64,000 bases of DNA. Origin: Chrysophaeum taylorii (lineage: Eukaryota; Sar; Pelagophyceae; Pelagomonadales; Pelagomonadaceae). Numbering within the stretch: position 1 is the first letter of the stretch; each line of letters begins with the position of its first letter. Made by a program: the position numbers and the translations under genes. Of the stretch, positions 9,600-19,378 are shown piece after piece. The stretch covers positions 53,910-117,909 of the forward strand of contig JAQMWT010000129.1 of assembly GCA_029834535.1 (NCBI GenBank), in the 5' to 3' direction. Below the pieces are notes generated by a model that was given only the letters and a program-made list of their open reading frames with translations, did no database searches and had not been told where the DNA came from.

Positions 9600-9912
9600 C
9601 CTGAGTGACACACATGCTGTGTGCACAGAGGAAGGAGTCATTCGCACCAAAGCGACCGCCAGCTTAGAGTAGGCCCTAGCTAAGTACTCTCGAGCCTGCG
9701 AATGTCGTCTTTCGTCACTACGTGCGTGTGCCCAACAACAACAAAGTCTTAGTTTGCCCCTCCCTTTTTTCTCTCCATCACATGTTGTGTGTCTTGGAGC
9801 GCCACAGATTTTTTAACATTAGATTCGACTCTGTCCCCATTACACCAGAGGGGGTTTGAGGTTCGTGCACTTCGCAGGTCGAACCTAACCGCATAATATC
9901 TCTAGGTGCGCG
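9600..9912. other. Intergenic between RGS and JmjC genes
   Basis: About 310 bp, T-rich around 9760-9830, consistent with a 3' UTR followed by a short promoter. No other feature seen. Confidence 0.5.
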
Positions 9913-11142
9913 ATGGAGGTCGTGGTGCCCGCGGCCGAGGTAGCTCGAGAGCGGCGAAGAGCAAAGCGGGAGCGGTCGGAGGAGCCGAGCGTGGGTTTTG
10001 TGGTGGAGAAGATCGCTGCTCTGCGGCGGTCGCGGCCTTCGGTTCCGCGCGACATATCGTTGGCGCGGTGGCTCGAGTATTTGTCGCGGAGCGAAGCGGA
10101 AAACGAAGACCGGCTTTGCGAAGCGCTCGGTTTGCTCGAACGTGCGGTCGCGGTCGCGAGCAAGACGCGGCGCGTACCGCGGTGCTGGCTCCGCGACGTG
10201 CGGCGGTTGCGATTGTTGCTCGCGGCGGCGGCGGCCGGACCGCGTCCGGCGGTCGCGACGCGCGTCGTACCCATCGTCTCCGCAGAGGAGGCGTGCCTCG
10301 GTCGGTTCCTGCGGTTGGGGACCCCAGTCCTCGTGCGCGGCGGCGGCGACGTCGTCTTCGGGTCGCGGCGATGGACTCTCGAGACCCTCTTCGACGAGTT
10401 ACCTCCGGACGCCGTCGCCGAGATCAAAGAGCCCGCGCCGGGGCGGTGGGCGGGGCTCGAGGTGCGACGGACGTGCGCGGCGCGAGACTTCGTCGCCGCC
10501 CCACGAGGCTACCTCCACGATTGGTCCTTGCCGAGGCACGCGCCTGGTCTCCTCGACGGTATCTCGATACCCCGATGGATCGCCGGAGACTATTTGCAAC
10601 GATGCGGCGAGACCCCGTACGCGGGCGCCTGGCCGTCGCTTTTCGTCGGGCCCCAGGGTACGCGCTCGGCTCTTCACGTCGACGCGCACGCGACGCACTT
10701 CGCGATGGCCCTCGCGAGCGGCGCCAAGGACTGGCGCGTCTGGCCCGCCGACCGCGCTCCGTTCTTGGGGCCCCGCTTTTCCGACACCTCGGAGGACCTC
10801 CTCTTCGACGACGACGACCGCCCCGCGCCCTTTGAGATCACGCAGCTCCCGGGCGACCTCATCGTCGTACCCTCCAACTGTCCCCACGCCGTCGACAACG
10901 CCGACACCACCGTCGCCCTCGCGATCAACTTCGTTAACGCAACCAACGCCGACGACTTTCTCGAGTCCTTCGCCATTGCCGCCGATGACGACCTCCCTCG
11001 CTGCTGCGGCGAAGACGCGATCCACCGTCTCCGCGCCGACCTTCGTTATCTCGCTGAAACCGACCCACCTCACTTCCTAAGATGGCGCGACCATCTCCCG
11101 TGGCCCGCTTGGCAGCAGCTTTGTTGCAAACACAAACGCTAG
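9913..11142 (+). CDS. JmjC-domain 2OG-Fe(II) oxygenase
   Basis: A 409-aa cupin-type dioxygenase. The JmjC core spans about residues 205-345: His255 and Asp257 in SALHVDAHATHF and the distal His325 in SNCPHAVDN form the iron-binding triad, and the strand AKDWRVWP follows the first pair as in JMJD4/JMJD6-like hydroxylases. Such proteins hydroxylate or demethylate proteins; no histone-reader domain is present, so protein hydroxylation is as likely as histone demethylation. The N-terminal 110 residues are basic and helical (RERRRAKRER near the start may be a nuclear signal). It is convergent with the SYLF gene, with 61 bp between stop codons. Confidence 0.82.
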   Translation: MEVVVPAAEVARERRRAKRERSEEPSVGFVVEKIAALRRSRPSVPRDISLARWLEYLSRSEAENEDRLCEALGLLERAVAVASKTRRVPRCWLRDVRRLRLLLAAAAAGPRPAVATRVVPIVSAEEACLGRFLRLGTPVLVRGGGDVVFGSRRWTLETLFDELPPDAVAEIKEPAPGRWAGLEVRRTCAARDFVAAPRGYLHDWSLPRHAPGLLDGISIPRWIAGDYLQRCGETPYAGAWPSLFVGPQGTRSALHVDAHATHFAMALASGAKDWRVWPADRAPFLGPRFSDTSEDLLFDDDDRPAPFEITQLPGDLIVVPSNCPHAVDNADTTVALAINFVNATNADDFLESFAIAADDDLPRCCGEDAIHRLRADLRYLAETDPPHFLRWRDHLPWPAWQQLCCKHKR

Positions 11143-11203
11143 TAATTAAATCGAAGCACCTTTGGTGGCGAAGAATGAACCACAGAGATAAGATAAGAGA
11201 ATA

Positions 11204-11210
11204 TCACTTG

Positions 11211-11250
<40 letters not shown>

Positions 11251-11956
11251 GTTCTCCCTCCTGGGGAGGAGGAACGACTTCGGCGGCGGGGGCATCGATC
11301 GCCGCGTCCTTGGCCAGTGCTGCCGTGAGGGCTTCATGGAGGGAAGCGGCGGCGGGTGTTGCGGGTATCTCGCCAGAAAGGATCTGCGTCGCGCGGACTC
11401 CTTCTTTGCCGTAGTGCGCCTCGTTGACTTTCTTGCGCTCCATAATGACCGAGCCCTCGAGGCTGACTCCGGCGAAGAGACCCTTCGAGATGGCGTACGT
11501 GAAGACGGGCGCGGTCGCTTGAGCGGCAGTGACGCCTGCCTCGCGACCCGCGCCGACAGGCCCCGCGACGGCCGCGACTTGCGCGCCGAGCGACACCTGG
11601 TTCGTTCCCGAGAGCGCATGGACGGCTTCGTCCGTGTTGAGGACCATCATGAAGTCGGCGACCTGCGCCCCGAGCTGCAGACCCCAGCTGATGCCGCCCG
11701 TACCGATCGCAGACGGCGCCGACCACGACCCGTCCTCGAGTCGCTTCACGATCAACCCCGTGCCCGCGCGACCCGAGATAGCGAAACCCACCTTGGTCAC
11801 GCGCAAAAACGCAAAACCCTTCGCCTTGGCCAGCACTCCGGGGCTCGGACCGGACTGCGGGGACGCGATCATCAACGCCAGAATGCGCTCAGCCTTCGAG
11901 ATCTCGTCCACCAAATCCATGTTCACGATCGGGTTCTTCTTCTTCTCCTCAGCCAT
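11204..11956 (-). CDS. SYLF-domain lipid/actin-binding protein (Ysc84-like)
   Basis: A 250-aa protein whose bulk is a SYLF domain: GVLAKAKGFAFLRVTKVGF, then GTGLIVKRLEDGSWSAPSAI, then GGISWGLQLGAQVADFMMVL and the C-terminal VFTYAISKGLFAGVSLEGS. In yeast Ysc84 and mammalian SH3YL1 this domain binds phosphoinositides and actin at endocytic sites. There is no SH3 or FYVE domain here. The C-terminus is a poly-Ala tail encoded by a CAG/CTG microsatellite at 11215-11247, which could vary in length between strains. It starts MAEEKKK with no signal peptide, so it is cytosolic. Confidence 0.88.
11215..11247. repeat. Trinucleotide microsatellite (CAG)11 in SYLF coding region
   Basis: An uninterrupted CAG run on the plus strand, read as Ala codons on the minus strand at the end of the SYLF protein. 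Confidence 0.9.
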
Positions 11957-12029
11957 CCTTTTTGTGGTTGTCTTGTCTTGCTACAGAGACTTGTTTTCCT
12001 TTGGCTCCAACTTTCCGTTAGCCTTGAGG

Positions 12030-12520
12030 TTCTTGTTCGGAGAACGACCCGCGGTATCGGTTAGGGTTTAGGAGTAAACTCGTTGGTTTATAGGGCAGAG
12101 CGCGAGCCTAACCGCCGCTCGGACGCGTTAGAACAATTGAGATAACCTGGAGCTTACCCCCGTGTTTCCAAACCCCGCTCGCCCTCCGCCTTTCGGTCGC
12201 TCGTCGCCCCCCCCCCTCCCTGGCTGTACGCTGTCCGTCGAACACTTCGCGGTGTAATAATCCATATAGCCTAGAGGGTCCCGTTCGGAGAACGATCCGA
12301 TGTATCGGTAAGCGTTCGGGGAAATGGGCAAAACCTTTGTTTTTTTGACCAGGCAAGCGGGCGATCTTACCTATTTCCACGACCCCGCTGGAAACTACCC
12401 GCTATCCGCCTTGTGCTCGCCCGTCGCGCGTCCCCTCCCCGGCTGCACGCGGCTCTAATCGGGCTCTTCGCGGTATATTAATCCGGAGGGCCCGCGCAAC
12501 TCCTACCTTGGATCCCGTTG
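12030..12520. repeat. Diverged direct repeats upstream of SYLF gene
   Basis: A block near 12175-12270 (CCGCCTTTCGGTCGCTCG ... CTTCGCGGTGTAATAATCC) recurs diverged at 12400-12485 (CCGCCTTGTGCTCGCCCG ... CTTCGCGGTATATTAATCC). A shorter motif, GTTCGGAGAACGA.CC followed by GTATCGGT, occurs near 12034 and 12290. Near 12062 the sequence TTAGGGTTTAGG leads into GGAGTAAACTCG, a palindrome-type motif also seen at two other gene starts. Confidence 0.55.
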
Positions 12521-13530
12521 GCCGTTGCGCATTGTCGTAATACGGCCCCGAAGAACCCCGCTCCTCGTTTGCAATGCGTTGTAAACTAGACATATGGACG
12601 TCCGGAGACACACACCGTGGGAGATTTTACCACCTATTGTCAGGAGGGCATCACTGAGCACCTGGCGGGGGGCCAACGAGGTTCACGCAATAGATAGGAG
12701 GTCCGAGCCTTGAAAACGACATCAAAATCCTGGGGCCCCATCTGTTTCGGCGCTTTACAAGAATCTTAGAAAACAGCCGCCCCAGCCAACTCGTGAGGCA
12801 AGTCGTCCCCGTCCCAGCCATCCCAGCCACACACGATGTTGACTAAAGCGGAGCACGTCAACAAGATCTATTCGAAGATCATTGCGCAGCGGCAATGCGC
12901 GCGCCATGGATTTTGTCGTTCTCGATTGCCGCGACAGCCGTCAGCCGCCGTCCACCATCGGGTTGTGCTGCAGGTTGACGTCCTTTCTGTACGCGTTCGA
13001 GAAGTCTTAGCCGATGGGGCGCAGTTGAGCGTCGCAGGGCCAATGGTACGCCCTTTGCAGCCTTCGGCCTCTTCAGCGGCCTTGAAGGCGTCGGGATCAT
13101 CGAGCTCTGGGACTGGCTCCAGGATATCCCGCTTGAGATGGCCCACATCATCGCGAGGTAGTTAACTAGACTATGAAGGCCGCGCCGTCCAGCACCTTCA
13201 CCGTTACCTCAATAATAAGAATATTAATTGCGCGCCATCGTGCTGTCTCTCCTCCTCTTTCTGACGTATCTCCCACCACCTCGTCCTCTCTCTACACCTA
13301 GGTGCGATCAAGGCAATGCCGTTCGTTCGTTCGAGCGCGAAGACGACCTTCGCCCCCCCTTCGTTCGCCGACCGACGCGTCGCAGCCTTTCCGACCCGCC
13401 TGACTCGAGCGTCTTCGCTGCAGCTTGGCTTCCTCCTCACTGGACCTCAGTTATTTATTGGAAGCTGACGCCCGGAGCGAAGCTAAAGAACAACCCCCGT
13501 CGGAAGTGTGACTCAGGAGAAAATAAAGAA
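12521..13530. other. No confident gene; possible coding fragment
   Basis: Plus-strand 13060-13161 reads as a plausible C-terminal peptide (NGTPFAAFGLFSGLEGVG, then ELWDWLQDIPLEMAHIIAR and stop), but the frame is not open upstream. It may be the last exon of a spliced or decayed gene. The rest shows nothing, apart from the promoter of the protease-ClpS gene immediately before 13531. Confidence 0.35.
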
Positions 13531-14442
13531 ATGTGGTGGTGTGTGTTGTTCGTCGCCTGGAGCAGCTTGAGCGCCGCGCTGTCGCTGGACCGTGGGTTCG
13601 TGAAACGCGCCGTCGACGCCGCGCGGCCGAGCGTGTGCGTGGTGACGCCGTCGGGCGTGCGCAACACGACGTTTCGCGGCTCGGGTGTGGTGGTGCGATG
13701 CGGCGAGCGCGTCGGCGTGCTGACGGCTGCGCACGTTGCCATGCCGGGGTGGCGGCTCGAGGTGATGTTCGACGGCGTGGCTGCGGCGGCGACCGTCGTG
13801 GGGCGGGAACCAGAGTCGGACCTCGCATTTTTGGAAGTGGAAGGGCTCGGCGCTAGGGAACCGCTGCAGTTTCGAGATGCGGACCTCGGCGAGTTCGCCA
13901 TCGCCCTTGGGTATCCGGGGGTCGCGAAAGAAGCCTTGGCGGCAACCTTGGGTGTCGTTTCGACGGCGACGCCCGACCTCCTCCTCGCCGACGCGGCCGT
14001 CGCGCCCGGAATGAGCGGCGGACCCCTCGTCGACGCCGACGGCGCCGTGCTCGGGATTACCACGCGCCTCGCGATGCCGCTTGGGGGCTCCTCCGTACCG
14101 GCGGCTGCCTGCCTCCGGTTTCTCGAGGGGCTCCCGCGCGAGGCTGCTTCCACCACCAGTGGCGCGGCGACGACCTACAAGGTCGTCCTTTTTAACGACC
14201 CCTTCAATACGCGAAGCAGGGTTGAGCAGGTCCTCGGGGACGCCGGTCTCCGGCCCGCCGACGCCTCCCGCGCCATGCGGGAGGCGCACCAAACCGGCCA
14301 GGGCCTCGTCCGCGAGTTTGCGAACGAGGCTCGCGACGCGGCGGACGACCTCTGCCTTCGGCTGCGCGCGGCCGATCTCCTTGTTGAGGTCATCGCCCTG
14401 ACGACCGACGAGGAAGAGACAACAACAGCTCGCGTCCGGTGA
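13531..14442 (+). CDS. Trypsin-like serine protease fused to a ClpS domain
   Basis: A 303-aa two-domain protein. Residues about 25-205 form a trypsin-like (HtrA/Deg-type) protease with His68 (LTAAH), Asp97 (SDLAFLEV) and Ser162 (GMSGGPL). Residues 215-288 match ClpS, the N-end-rule adaptor of Clp proteases: YKVVLFNDPFNTRSRVEQVL, then MREAHQTGQGL, ending LLVEVIAL. A hydrophobic start (MWWCVLFVAWSSLSAALS) suggests a signal peptide, so it enters the secretory route or plastid. No PDZ domain is present where Deg proteases usually have one; ClpS takes that place. Inference: ClpS may select substrates for the attached protease, or couple it to Clp. I chose ATG 13531 for the signal; the open frame further upstream looks non-coding. 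Confidence 0.88.
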   Translation: MWWCVLFVAWSSLSAALSLDRGFVKRAVDAARPSVCVVTPSGVRNTTFRGSGVVVRCGERVGVLTAAHVAMPGWRLEVMFDGVAAAATVVGREPESDLAFLEVEGLGAREPLQFRDADLGEFAIALGYPGVAKEALAATLGVVSTATPDLLLADAAVAPGMSGGPLVDADGAVLGITTRLAMPLGGSSVPAAACLRFLEGLPREAASTTSGAATTYKVVLFNDPFNTRSRVEQVLGDAGLRPADASRAMREAHQTGQGLVREFANEARDAADDLCLRLRAADLLVEVIALTTDEEETTTARVR

Positions 14443-14567
14443 TGGTGGTGTGCGTACGCACGATTATTAAATTACAGCCGAAAAGAAAAGGACATATACT
14501 CCTTACTCGCCGTATTATTCGTCGTCGTCGTCGTGGTCGTGGGTCAAAACTATTACGACGACGACGA

Positions 14568-14951
14568 CTACTTCGTCTTATTCTTGACCTGCTTGGAGGC
14601 TTTTTTTTTGGTGTTTTTCTTGCGGGCCGATTCTGCCGCGGCAGCCGTTCGCTGCCTCCAGACGAGGCGAAAGACCAGGACGACTAAAGCGACGGCGACG
14701 GCCGAGATCGAGATGGCCGTCTGGTGCTTGAGGATGCCGCCCTCCTCGGGAAGGTCGGGGACGGGATCATAGGGGCCTTTTTGGTCGTACCCCCCCAAAA
14801 CAGTCTGGATGTCCTGCTTGCAGTTGATCGAGAGCTCGGTTCGCTGATCCAAGGCGGCCTCGACCTCGTGTCGACATCGCTTCGAGAGGAGCCGCAGGAC
14901 CTCGTCGATCGTCTCCCTGTCGAGTTCCCCCGACTCATCGTCGTCGTGCAT
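14568..14951 (-). CDS. Tail-anchored small membrane protein, unknown family
   Basis: A 127-aa protein not assigned to a family. Residues 1-70 are acidic and helical with two Cys (CRHEVEAALDQR ... INCKQDIQTVLGG), residues 79-98 are one hydrophobic segment (TAISISAVAVALVVLVFRLV), and the tail is strongly basic (KKNTKKKASKQVKNK). There is no N-terminal signal, so tail anchoring is likely. The Cys spacing faintly recalls one repeat of Golgi Cys-rich (GLG1-type) proteins, but that is weak. It is divergent from SF3A3 with only 58 bp between start codons. Confidence 0.65.
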   Translation of the reverse strand: MHDDDESGELDRETIDEVLRLLSKRCRHEVEAALDQRTELSINCKQDIQTVLGGYDQKGPYDPVPDLPEEGGILKHQTAISISAVAVALVVLVFRLVWRQRTAAAAESARKKNTKKKASKQVKNKTK

Positions 14952-15009
14952 CTTGAAGGGAGGAAAAGAAAGCGAGAGACAGGGTTTTGGTTAGTATTAT
15001 CGGTCTCGA
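14952..15009. promoter_or_regulatory. 58-bp bidirectional promoter
   Basis: The two start codons at 14951 (minus) and 15010 (plus) leave only 58 bp for both core promoters and leaders. No TATA box is evident. It is the shortest of five divergent gaps in the window. Confidence 0.6.
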
Positions 15010-16494
15010 ATGTCGTCGAGCTTCCTCGAGAAGGCCCGGACCGCGATGGAGGATGTGGATGCCCTCGAGGCCCTGGCCGTGGAGACTTTGGACCAGAGGG
15101 TGTCGGGTGCCAAGGCGACGATGGAGCGGGATCAGGTGGTCGCGAACGTCGCCCGCGAGATGGCGAGGTGCGCGAAGACGATCACATGGTTGCAGGGTTC
15201 CAAGGAATTCGAGGAGGAGAAGGCGTCGATGCGGGGGGTCGGGGTGTTCACGAATTTTTACGGTCAACTCAAGCAGACGCGGGAATATTACGCCAAGCAC
15301 GGCGCGACTTTGATGGTCGCGCCCGCGACGAGGTCGACCGCCGTCGAGGCGGCGAAACGGCTCGAGGTCGCGTTTAGCGGCGAGGAGATGTGGGGGAAGT
15401 ACGTGGATCTGGGGTCGCTCCACCGCGGGTTTTGCAACTTGCCGGGCGGCGTGACCCTCGACTACATGGCCTACCTCCGGATGATGTTGAACCGGAAATT
15501 TTCGACGCACGCGATAATTCCGGGTGACGACCAGTCGAAGAAAGTCCGCGGGACTTCGAGGTACGCGCAGTACGTCGAAGAGGTCGAGGCGTACTTGGTG
15601 GACTTTTGGCGCCGCGCGCAGCCTTTGATTTCGCTCGAGTCGATCCTCGACGAACCGATGCGCGAGTTCGAGGCGAGTCGGAAGGCGGAGGAGGAGTACG
15701 AGCCGGTCGACCTCGACGAGTTCCAGAGCGCGGACGAGCTGGAACGGCTGGGGCTCGAACGACTCAAGGAGGGGTTGCTGGCGCTCGACTTGAAGTGCGG
15801 CGGGGACGTCAAGGAGCGCGCGAAGCGGTTGTTTTCGGTCAAAGGACTCGAGCGAGACGAGATCGACTCGAGGCTCAAGGCGAAGAAAGCGGAGGCCGCG
15901 TCGAGACGAGCGAACGTCGCGCGCCTCGAGCGTCGCATCGAGGCGATTTTGGAACACCTCGAGGGCATCATCGAGGCGACCTTGCGACGCGCCGAGCGCA
16001 AGCTGACGCGCACCAAGGACGAGATCGACCAGGAGCTCGAGGACGAGGAGCTCGGGGTGCGGATCGAGGAGGACGAGGAGGACGACGAGGACGAGGACGG
16101 AGACGACCTCGCCGCCATCTACAACCCCAAGAATTTGCCCCTCGGATGGGATGGTCGTCCCATTCCCTACTGGCTCTACAAGCTCCACGGCCTCGACGTC
16201 GCGTTCCAGTGCGAAATCTGCGGCAACCACACGTACTACGGGCGGCGAGCCTTCGAGCAGCATTTCAACGAGTGGCGCCATTCCCACGGCATGCGCTGCC
16301 TCCGGATCCCCAACACCAAGCACTTCCACGGCGTCACAAAAATGGACGACGCCATCGCGCTCTGGGAGCAACTCCAGGAAAAACTCGAGACGGACAGGTT
16401 CAAACCCGATCGCGACGAGGAGTACGAAGACTCCGACGGCAACGTCCTCAACCGCGCGACCTACGAGGATCTCGCGCGCCAGGGTCTCCTTTAA
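15010..16494 (+). CDS. SF3A3: Splicing factor 3A subunit 3 (SAP61/Prp9)
   Basis: A 494-aa core subunit of the U2 snRNP SF3a complex, needed for branch-site recognition in the nucleus. It matches the family along its length: N-terminal helical region, the [19 protein letters not shown] motif (about 137-158), the telescoping and SAP-like segment around [20 protein letters not shown] (about 256-275), an acidic stretch, and the C-terminal matrin-type C2H2 finger ([19 protein letters not shown], about 401-419, then [10 protein letters not shown]). Length is close to human SF3A3 (501). The gene has no intron. Its stop is 13 bp from the stop of the convergent SDR gene. Confidence 0.95.
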   Translation: MSSSFLEKARTAMEDVDALEALAVETLDQRVSGAKATMERDQVVANVAREMARCAKTITWLQGSKEFEEEKASMRGVGVFTNFYGQLKQTREYYAKHGATLMVAPATRSTAVEAAKRLEVAFSGEEMWGKYVDLGSLHRGFCNLPGGVTLDYMAYLRMMLNRKFSTHAIIPGDDQSKKVRGTSRYAQYVEEVEAYLVDFWRRAQPLISLESILDEPMREFEASRKAEEEYEPVDLDEFQSADELERLGLERLKEGLLALDLKCGGDVKERAKRLFSVKGLERDEIDSRLKAKKAEAASRRANVARLERRIEAILEHLEGIIEATLRRAERKLTRTKDEIDQELEDEELGVRIEEDEEDDEDEDGDDLAAIYNPKNLPLGWDGRPIPYWLYKLHGLDVAFQCEICGNHTYYGRRAFEQHFNEWRHSHGMRCLRIPNTKHFHGVTKMDDAIALWEQLQEKLETDRFKPDRDEEYEDSDGNVLNRATYEDLARQGLL

Positions 16495-16507
16495 AATATT
16501 ATTTTTG

Positions 16508-17596
16508 TTACGACGACGACGACGACGGCGGCGGCGGCGGACCCCCCGAAAAGACGGACCACGGGAGGAGGACGTCGGGGACGAGGCGGTCGCGCGCGGC
16601 TTTGAGAAAGGGTGCGATCGAGGGCGGGAAGGTGCGGAGTTTGGCGTCGGTGAGGACAAAGTTCGGGACGAGGAAGCGGAGGGATCGGATAGAGGGGGGT
16701 CGGCGGCCCCCGTCGTCCTCGAAGTCCAGCTCGCGCGCCAGTTCGGCCACGACCTGGACGGTCCCGGACCTCGCCCTCCGGATCTCCGGGGGCTGCTCGA
16801 GGAGTTTGACCAAAGCCCGCCCCGTGAACCCCGGGGTCTCGCCGCTCTCGAGGTCGAGCCCGCCCGAAGCGTCGGCCCACTCGCCGCGACGATCCAGCTC
16901 GAGATTACCCTCGGTCCGGACGATTCCCGGATACAAAGATACCGCGTCGATTCCGACCGGCGCGAGCTGGATCGCCATGTCCTTCACGAGGCGGTCGGTC
17001 GCGGCCTTGCCGACGCCGTAGGCGACGTTGAACGTGTACGATTGGCCGCCGAAACTCGAAACGATCGCGACGATAGGCCGCCCGCCCGAGGCGGCCGTCT
17101 CGACCATGAGGGGCGCGGCCTCGCAGCACAACACGTACGCCGACCGGAGCCCGACCCCGTGGCACGCATCCCACATGGCCGCTCCCTGGCGCCAAAACGC
17201 GTCGCGGAATCCCGGACCCTCCAGCGACGGCGGCGTCGAGTACGCGCTGCACGCGACGACGTCCAGCCGACCCGCTTCCTCGCGCACGCGCTCCGCGAGC
17301 TGCGCGAGGGCACGGTCGTCGGTCGCGTCCAGCGCCACCGCCACGCCCACCCCGCCGGCCGCCGTGACCGCCTCTGCCGTCGCCTCCACCGTCAAGTCCT
17401 CTCCCGCCGGCAGCGACCGCTCGACACTCTGCCGCCCGCGCGAAGACCGCCCCACGACGTACACCGTCGCCCCCGCCTTCCCGAGTTCCAACGCGATCCC
17501 TTTCCCGATGCCGCGCGACCCGCCGGTCACGATAGACACGCACGGGCTCAAACTCAAACAAGCACCGACGACCGCGACACACCACCACCACCGCAT
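16508..17596 (-). CDS. Short-chain dehydrogenase/reductase, DHRS1-like
   Basis: A 362-aa NAD(P)-dependent oxidoreductase. The cofactor motif TGGSRGIG is at residues 24-31, the catalytic Ser at about 180 (IVSSFGG), and Tyr193/Lys197 in YGVGKAATDRL. The stretch around FNVAYGVGKAA and the following SLYPGIVRTE closely resemble DHRS1 of animals and its bacterial relatives. The N-terminus is hydrophobic (MRWWWCVAVVGACLSL), suggesting ER attachment or a signal. Substrate unknown; DHRS1 reduces several carbonyls and steroids. The CDS begins 50 bp after the stop of the Cys-rich gene on the same strand. The C-terminus ends in Pro and Ser runs encoded by a microsatellite. Confidence 0.87.
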   Translation of the reverse strand: MRWWWCVAVVGACLSLSPCVSIVTGGSRGIGKGIALELGKAGATVYVVGRSSRGRQSVERSLPAGEDLTVEATAEAVTAAGGVGVAVALDATDDRALAQLAERVREEAGRLDVVACSAYSTPPSLEGPGFRDAFWRQGAAMWDACHGVGLRSAYVLCCEAAPLMVETAASGGRPIVAIVSSFGGQSYTFNVAYGVGKAATDRLVKDMAIQLAPVGIDAVSLYPGIVRTEGNLELDRRGEWADASGGLDLESGETPGFTGRALVKLLEQPPEIRRARSGTVQVVAELARELDFEDDGGRRPPSIRSLRFLVPNFVLTDAKLRTFPPSIAPFLKAARDRLVPDVLLPWSVFSGGPPPPPSSSSS

Positions 17597-17646
17597 GAGA
17601 AGCAGCACCAGAAAAAAACCGTCGGTGTTGTATGGGGACACACTAC

Positions 17647-18355
17647 CTACGGGTGGGCCGAGGTGGGCGGGGTCGTCGGCGGGCAGCAGTCGAGATTCGT
17701 GCCGATGTCCGTCGGGCAGCAGTTCCCCTTGATGCCGAGGCGCTTGCACCCCGGATTCTTCGCGCACTGCGCGCTCACGGCGTGCGGCGGCACCGCCTGC
17801 AACAAGTCTGCTCTTCTTTCTTTTTTTTTTAAACGGCGGACTGACTTAACTGACGACGCACCGTGTTGTTGGGGTTGCGGCAGCAGTCCAGCGAAACGCC
17901 GTCGGGGTTGGGGCAGCAAGAACCGAGGAGACCGCGCGCCGCGCACGCCGAGTTGTCGTCGCAGGCCCCGTCCGCCGTAAGCGTTGGGGTTACGAAGTTA
18001 TCGCCCGCCGTGCAGCAATCGAGCTTTTTGCCCCTGGCAGGCGGGCAGCAGTCTCCCACGAGTCCAGCCGCGGCGCACTTCGAGTTGTCGACGCATCGAA
18101 TCGCGATCGGGTGACTCGGATTGAACCTGCTGCCCATCGGCGACACGAAGAACACAACGCCGCAGACGAGCCTGCGACCTGGTCACACGAGGAGGGGTCG
18201 TCCTGTTCTCACAGCGCTGCGATCAGGACGCCAATCGTCAGAACTACGCGCGTCTTCTTCGAATCCTCAGAAATTGGAATCTCGTGCGCTTCCCACCCAG
18301 AGTGACCCCGAAATGTCTCGTCGGCTGGCCGACCCAAGTTCTCCAGCTTCTCCAT
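17647..18355 (-). CDS. Type II membrane protein with three 28-aa Cys-rich repeats (3 exons)
   Basis: Spliced model: exons 18355-18213, 18171-17862 and 17796-17647, giving 200 aa. Residues 1-36 are hydrophilic, 37-59 are one transmembrane segment split by the first intron, and residues 74-101, 118-145 and 162-189 are three repeats with identical spacing C-x5-C-x3-G-[LI]-x-G-x-CCP-x3-G-x2-LDCC. The third repeat lies in another frame unless a 65-bp GT-AG intron is removed, and then the frame and spacing fit exactly. The repeat type resembles Cys-rich modules I recall in stramenopile extracellular proteins. Topology places the repeats in the lumen or outside the cell. Function unknown; a wall- or glycan-binding role is possible. 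Confidence 0.72.
17797..17861 (-). other. Inferred intron 2 of Cys-rich gene (65 bp)
   Basis: Donor GTGCGT after an Asn-Thr codon pair and acceptor TTGTTGCAG, phase 0. Unspliced, the frame stops at 17829. Spliced, the third Cys repeat is restored with perfect spacing. Confidence 0.75.
18172..18212 (-). other. Inferred intron 1 of Cys-rich gene (41 bp)
   Basis: Donor GTGAGA, acceptor GTCGCAG, phase 2. Joining the flanks gives one continuous 23-residue hydrophobic segment. An alternative acceptor at 18127 would give an 86-bp intron and a transmembrane segment too short to span the membrane. Confidence 0.6.
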
Positions 18356-19378
18356 ACCCGCCACGCGCCGTTGCCCTTGTGTCAGCGACAACAACACTAC
18401 TACTCTCTGCGGATCCCTCTTCAGACAAGAGTACGCACCTTCAATCGATATCGGTCTATCCGCCACACCACAACCCTTGACTATCACGATACCGTTTTTC
18501 CTCGCCGGACCTCCGAAAAAAAAAAAACACGCGCGTCGTGCTCCTGTTGCTGTTGCTGCTGCTGCTGCTGGACATGTACATACTTTGGCGATCTCGAGAG
18601 ATTCTACCGAACAATGGATCAAGGTGAAACAAAGAAAGAAAAGGGTTGTTTGAACCCAAGTATGCTGCTGTGAAGAAGACCCCTGCCGCTGCCGCCATCG
18701 AGCATGGCCGACCGAGGTTCGTGTACAGCGTCCCACACGGCTGGTGTGGCGGTAACTTCCGCAAAGGTGGTGGCCTTTCCCTTGCTGAGTCACCTCCTTT
18801 CTACCTTTATTCCCAAACCATCTATTACCAACTACTAGCCTCATCCTCCAATCATCATAAACCAATATCCACCATCATAAACCAACTCATCTGGCTGTGA
18901 ACAAAGTGGGCTGGGAGAGCATGAAATAAATTTAAGGCTCGTGTGGCGTCGAAACATCCTCGCGTTCACTCGGTCGGCACCTCGTAGAACGCCAAGGTCC
19001 AAGGCAGTAGCCGAGTGAGTGAGGTTGTCTTAAATGCCGCCGCTGCCGTCACGCGCCGTTGCGTCGGGTCGGCGGTAAAAAGCCTGCGAATCGATCTCGC
19101 CGGCACCCTAAAAAGACAAGGGTGCGTCACCTTCGATCTTGATACCAGAACCCGGCTATCCTCTCGGCAAGACCCTCAGTCAACCAACCACACGAACTGC
19201 TCCCGCCACAGCGAGATGTATATAATTCATCGGTATAATCAATCATCCATCGTCTAGGGGGGGCACTTGTTTCAAAAAATAGAGCAATCAGTGTGGAGTA
19301 TGGGGGCTTTTTCGTGTATGGAGAGGCACCGTGCGGCGAACCGCGCGCCCTCCTGGGTTGAAGCATGCAGCACGGCCT
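18356..19378. other. Intergenic with microsatellites
   Basis: An A-run near 18515 and a CTG-rich run at 18544-18570 are present. Minus-strand frames here are low-complexity. No gene recognised. The part near 18355-18500 should hold the Cys-rich gene promoter. Confidence 0.5.

Noticed and set aside
12055-12075. Telomere repeat tract
   Set aside because: Only two telomere-like units (TTAGGGTTTAGG); no array, so not a telomere.
14935-16659. 574-codon minus-strand frame opposite SF3A3
   Set aside because: Shadow of the GC-rich SF3A3 codons; repetitive Arg/Val/Leu composition and no domain.
17597-17646. Fusion of the Cys-rich gene and SDR gene
   Set aside because: The frames differ, there is a stop codon at 17647, and no splice pair joins them convincingly.
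16151-17980. 609-codon plus-strand frame across the SDR gene
   Set aside because: Antisense shadow spanning two real genes; low-complexity Arg/Pro/Ser.
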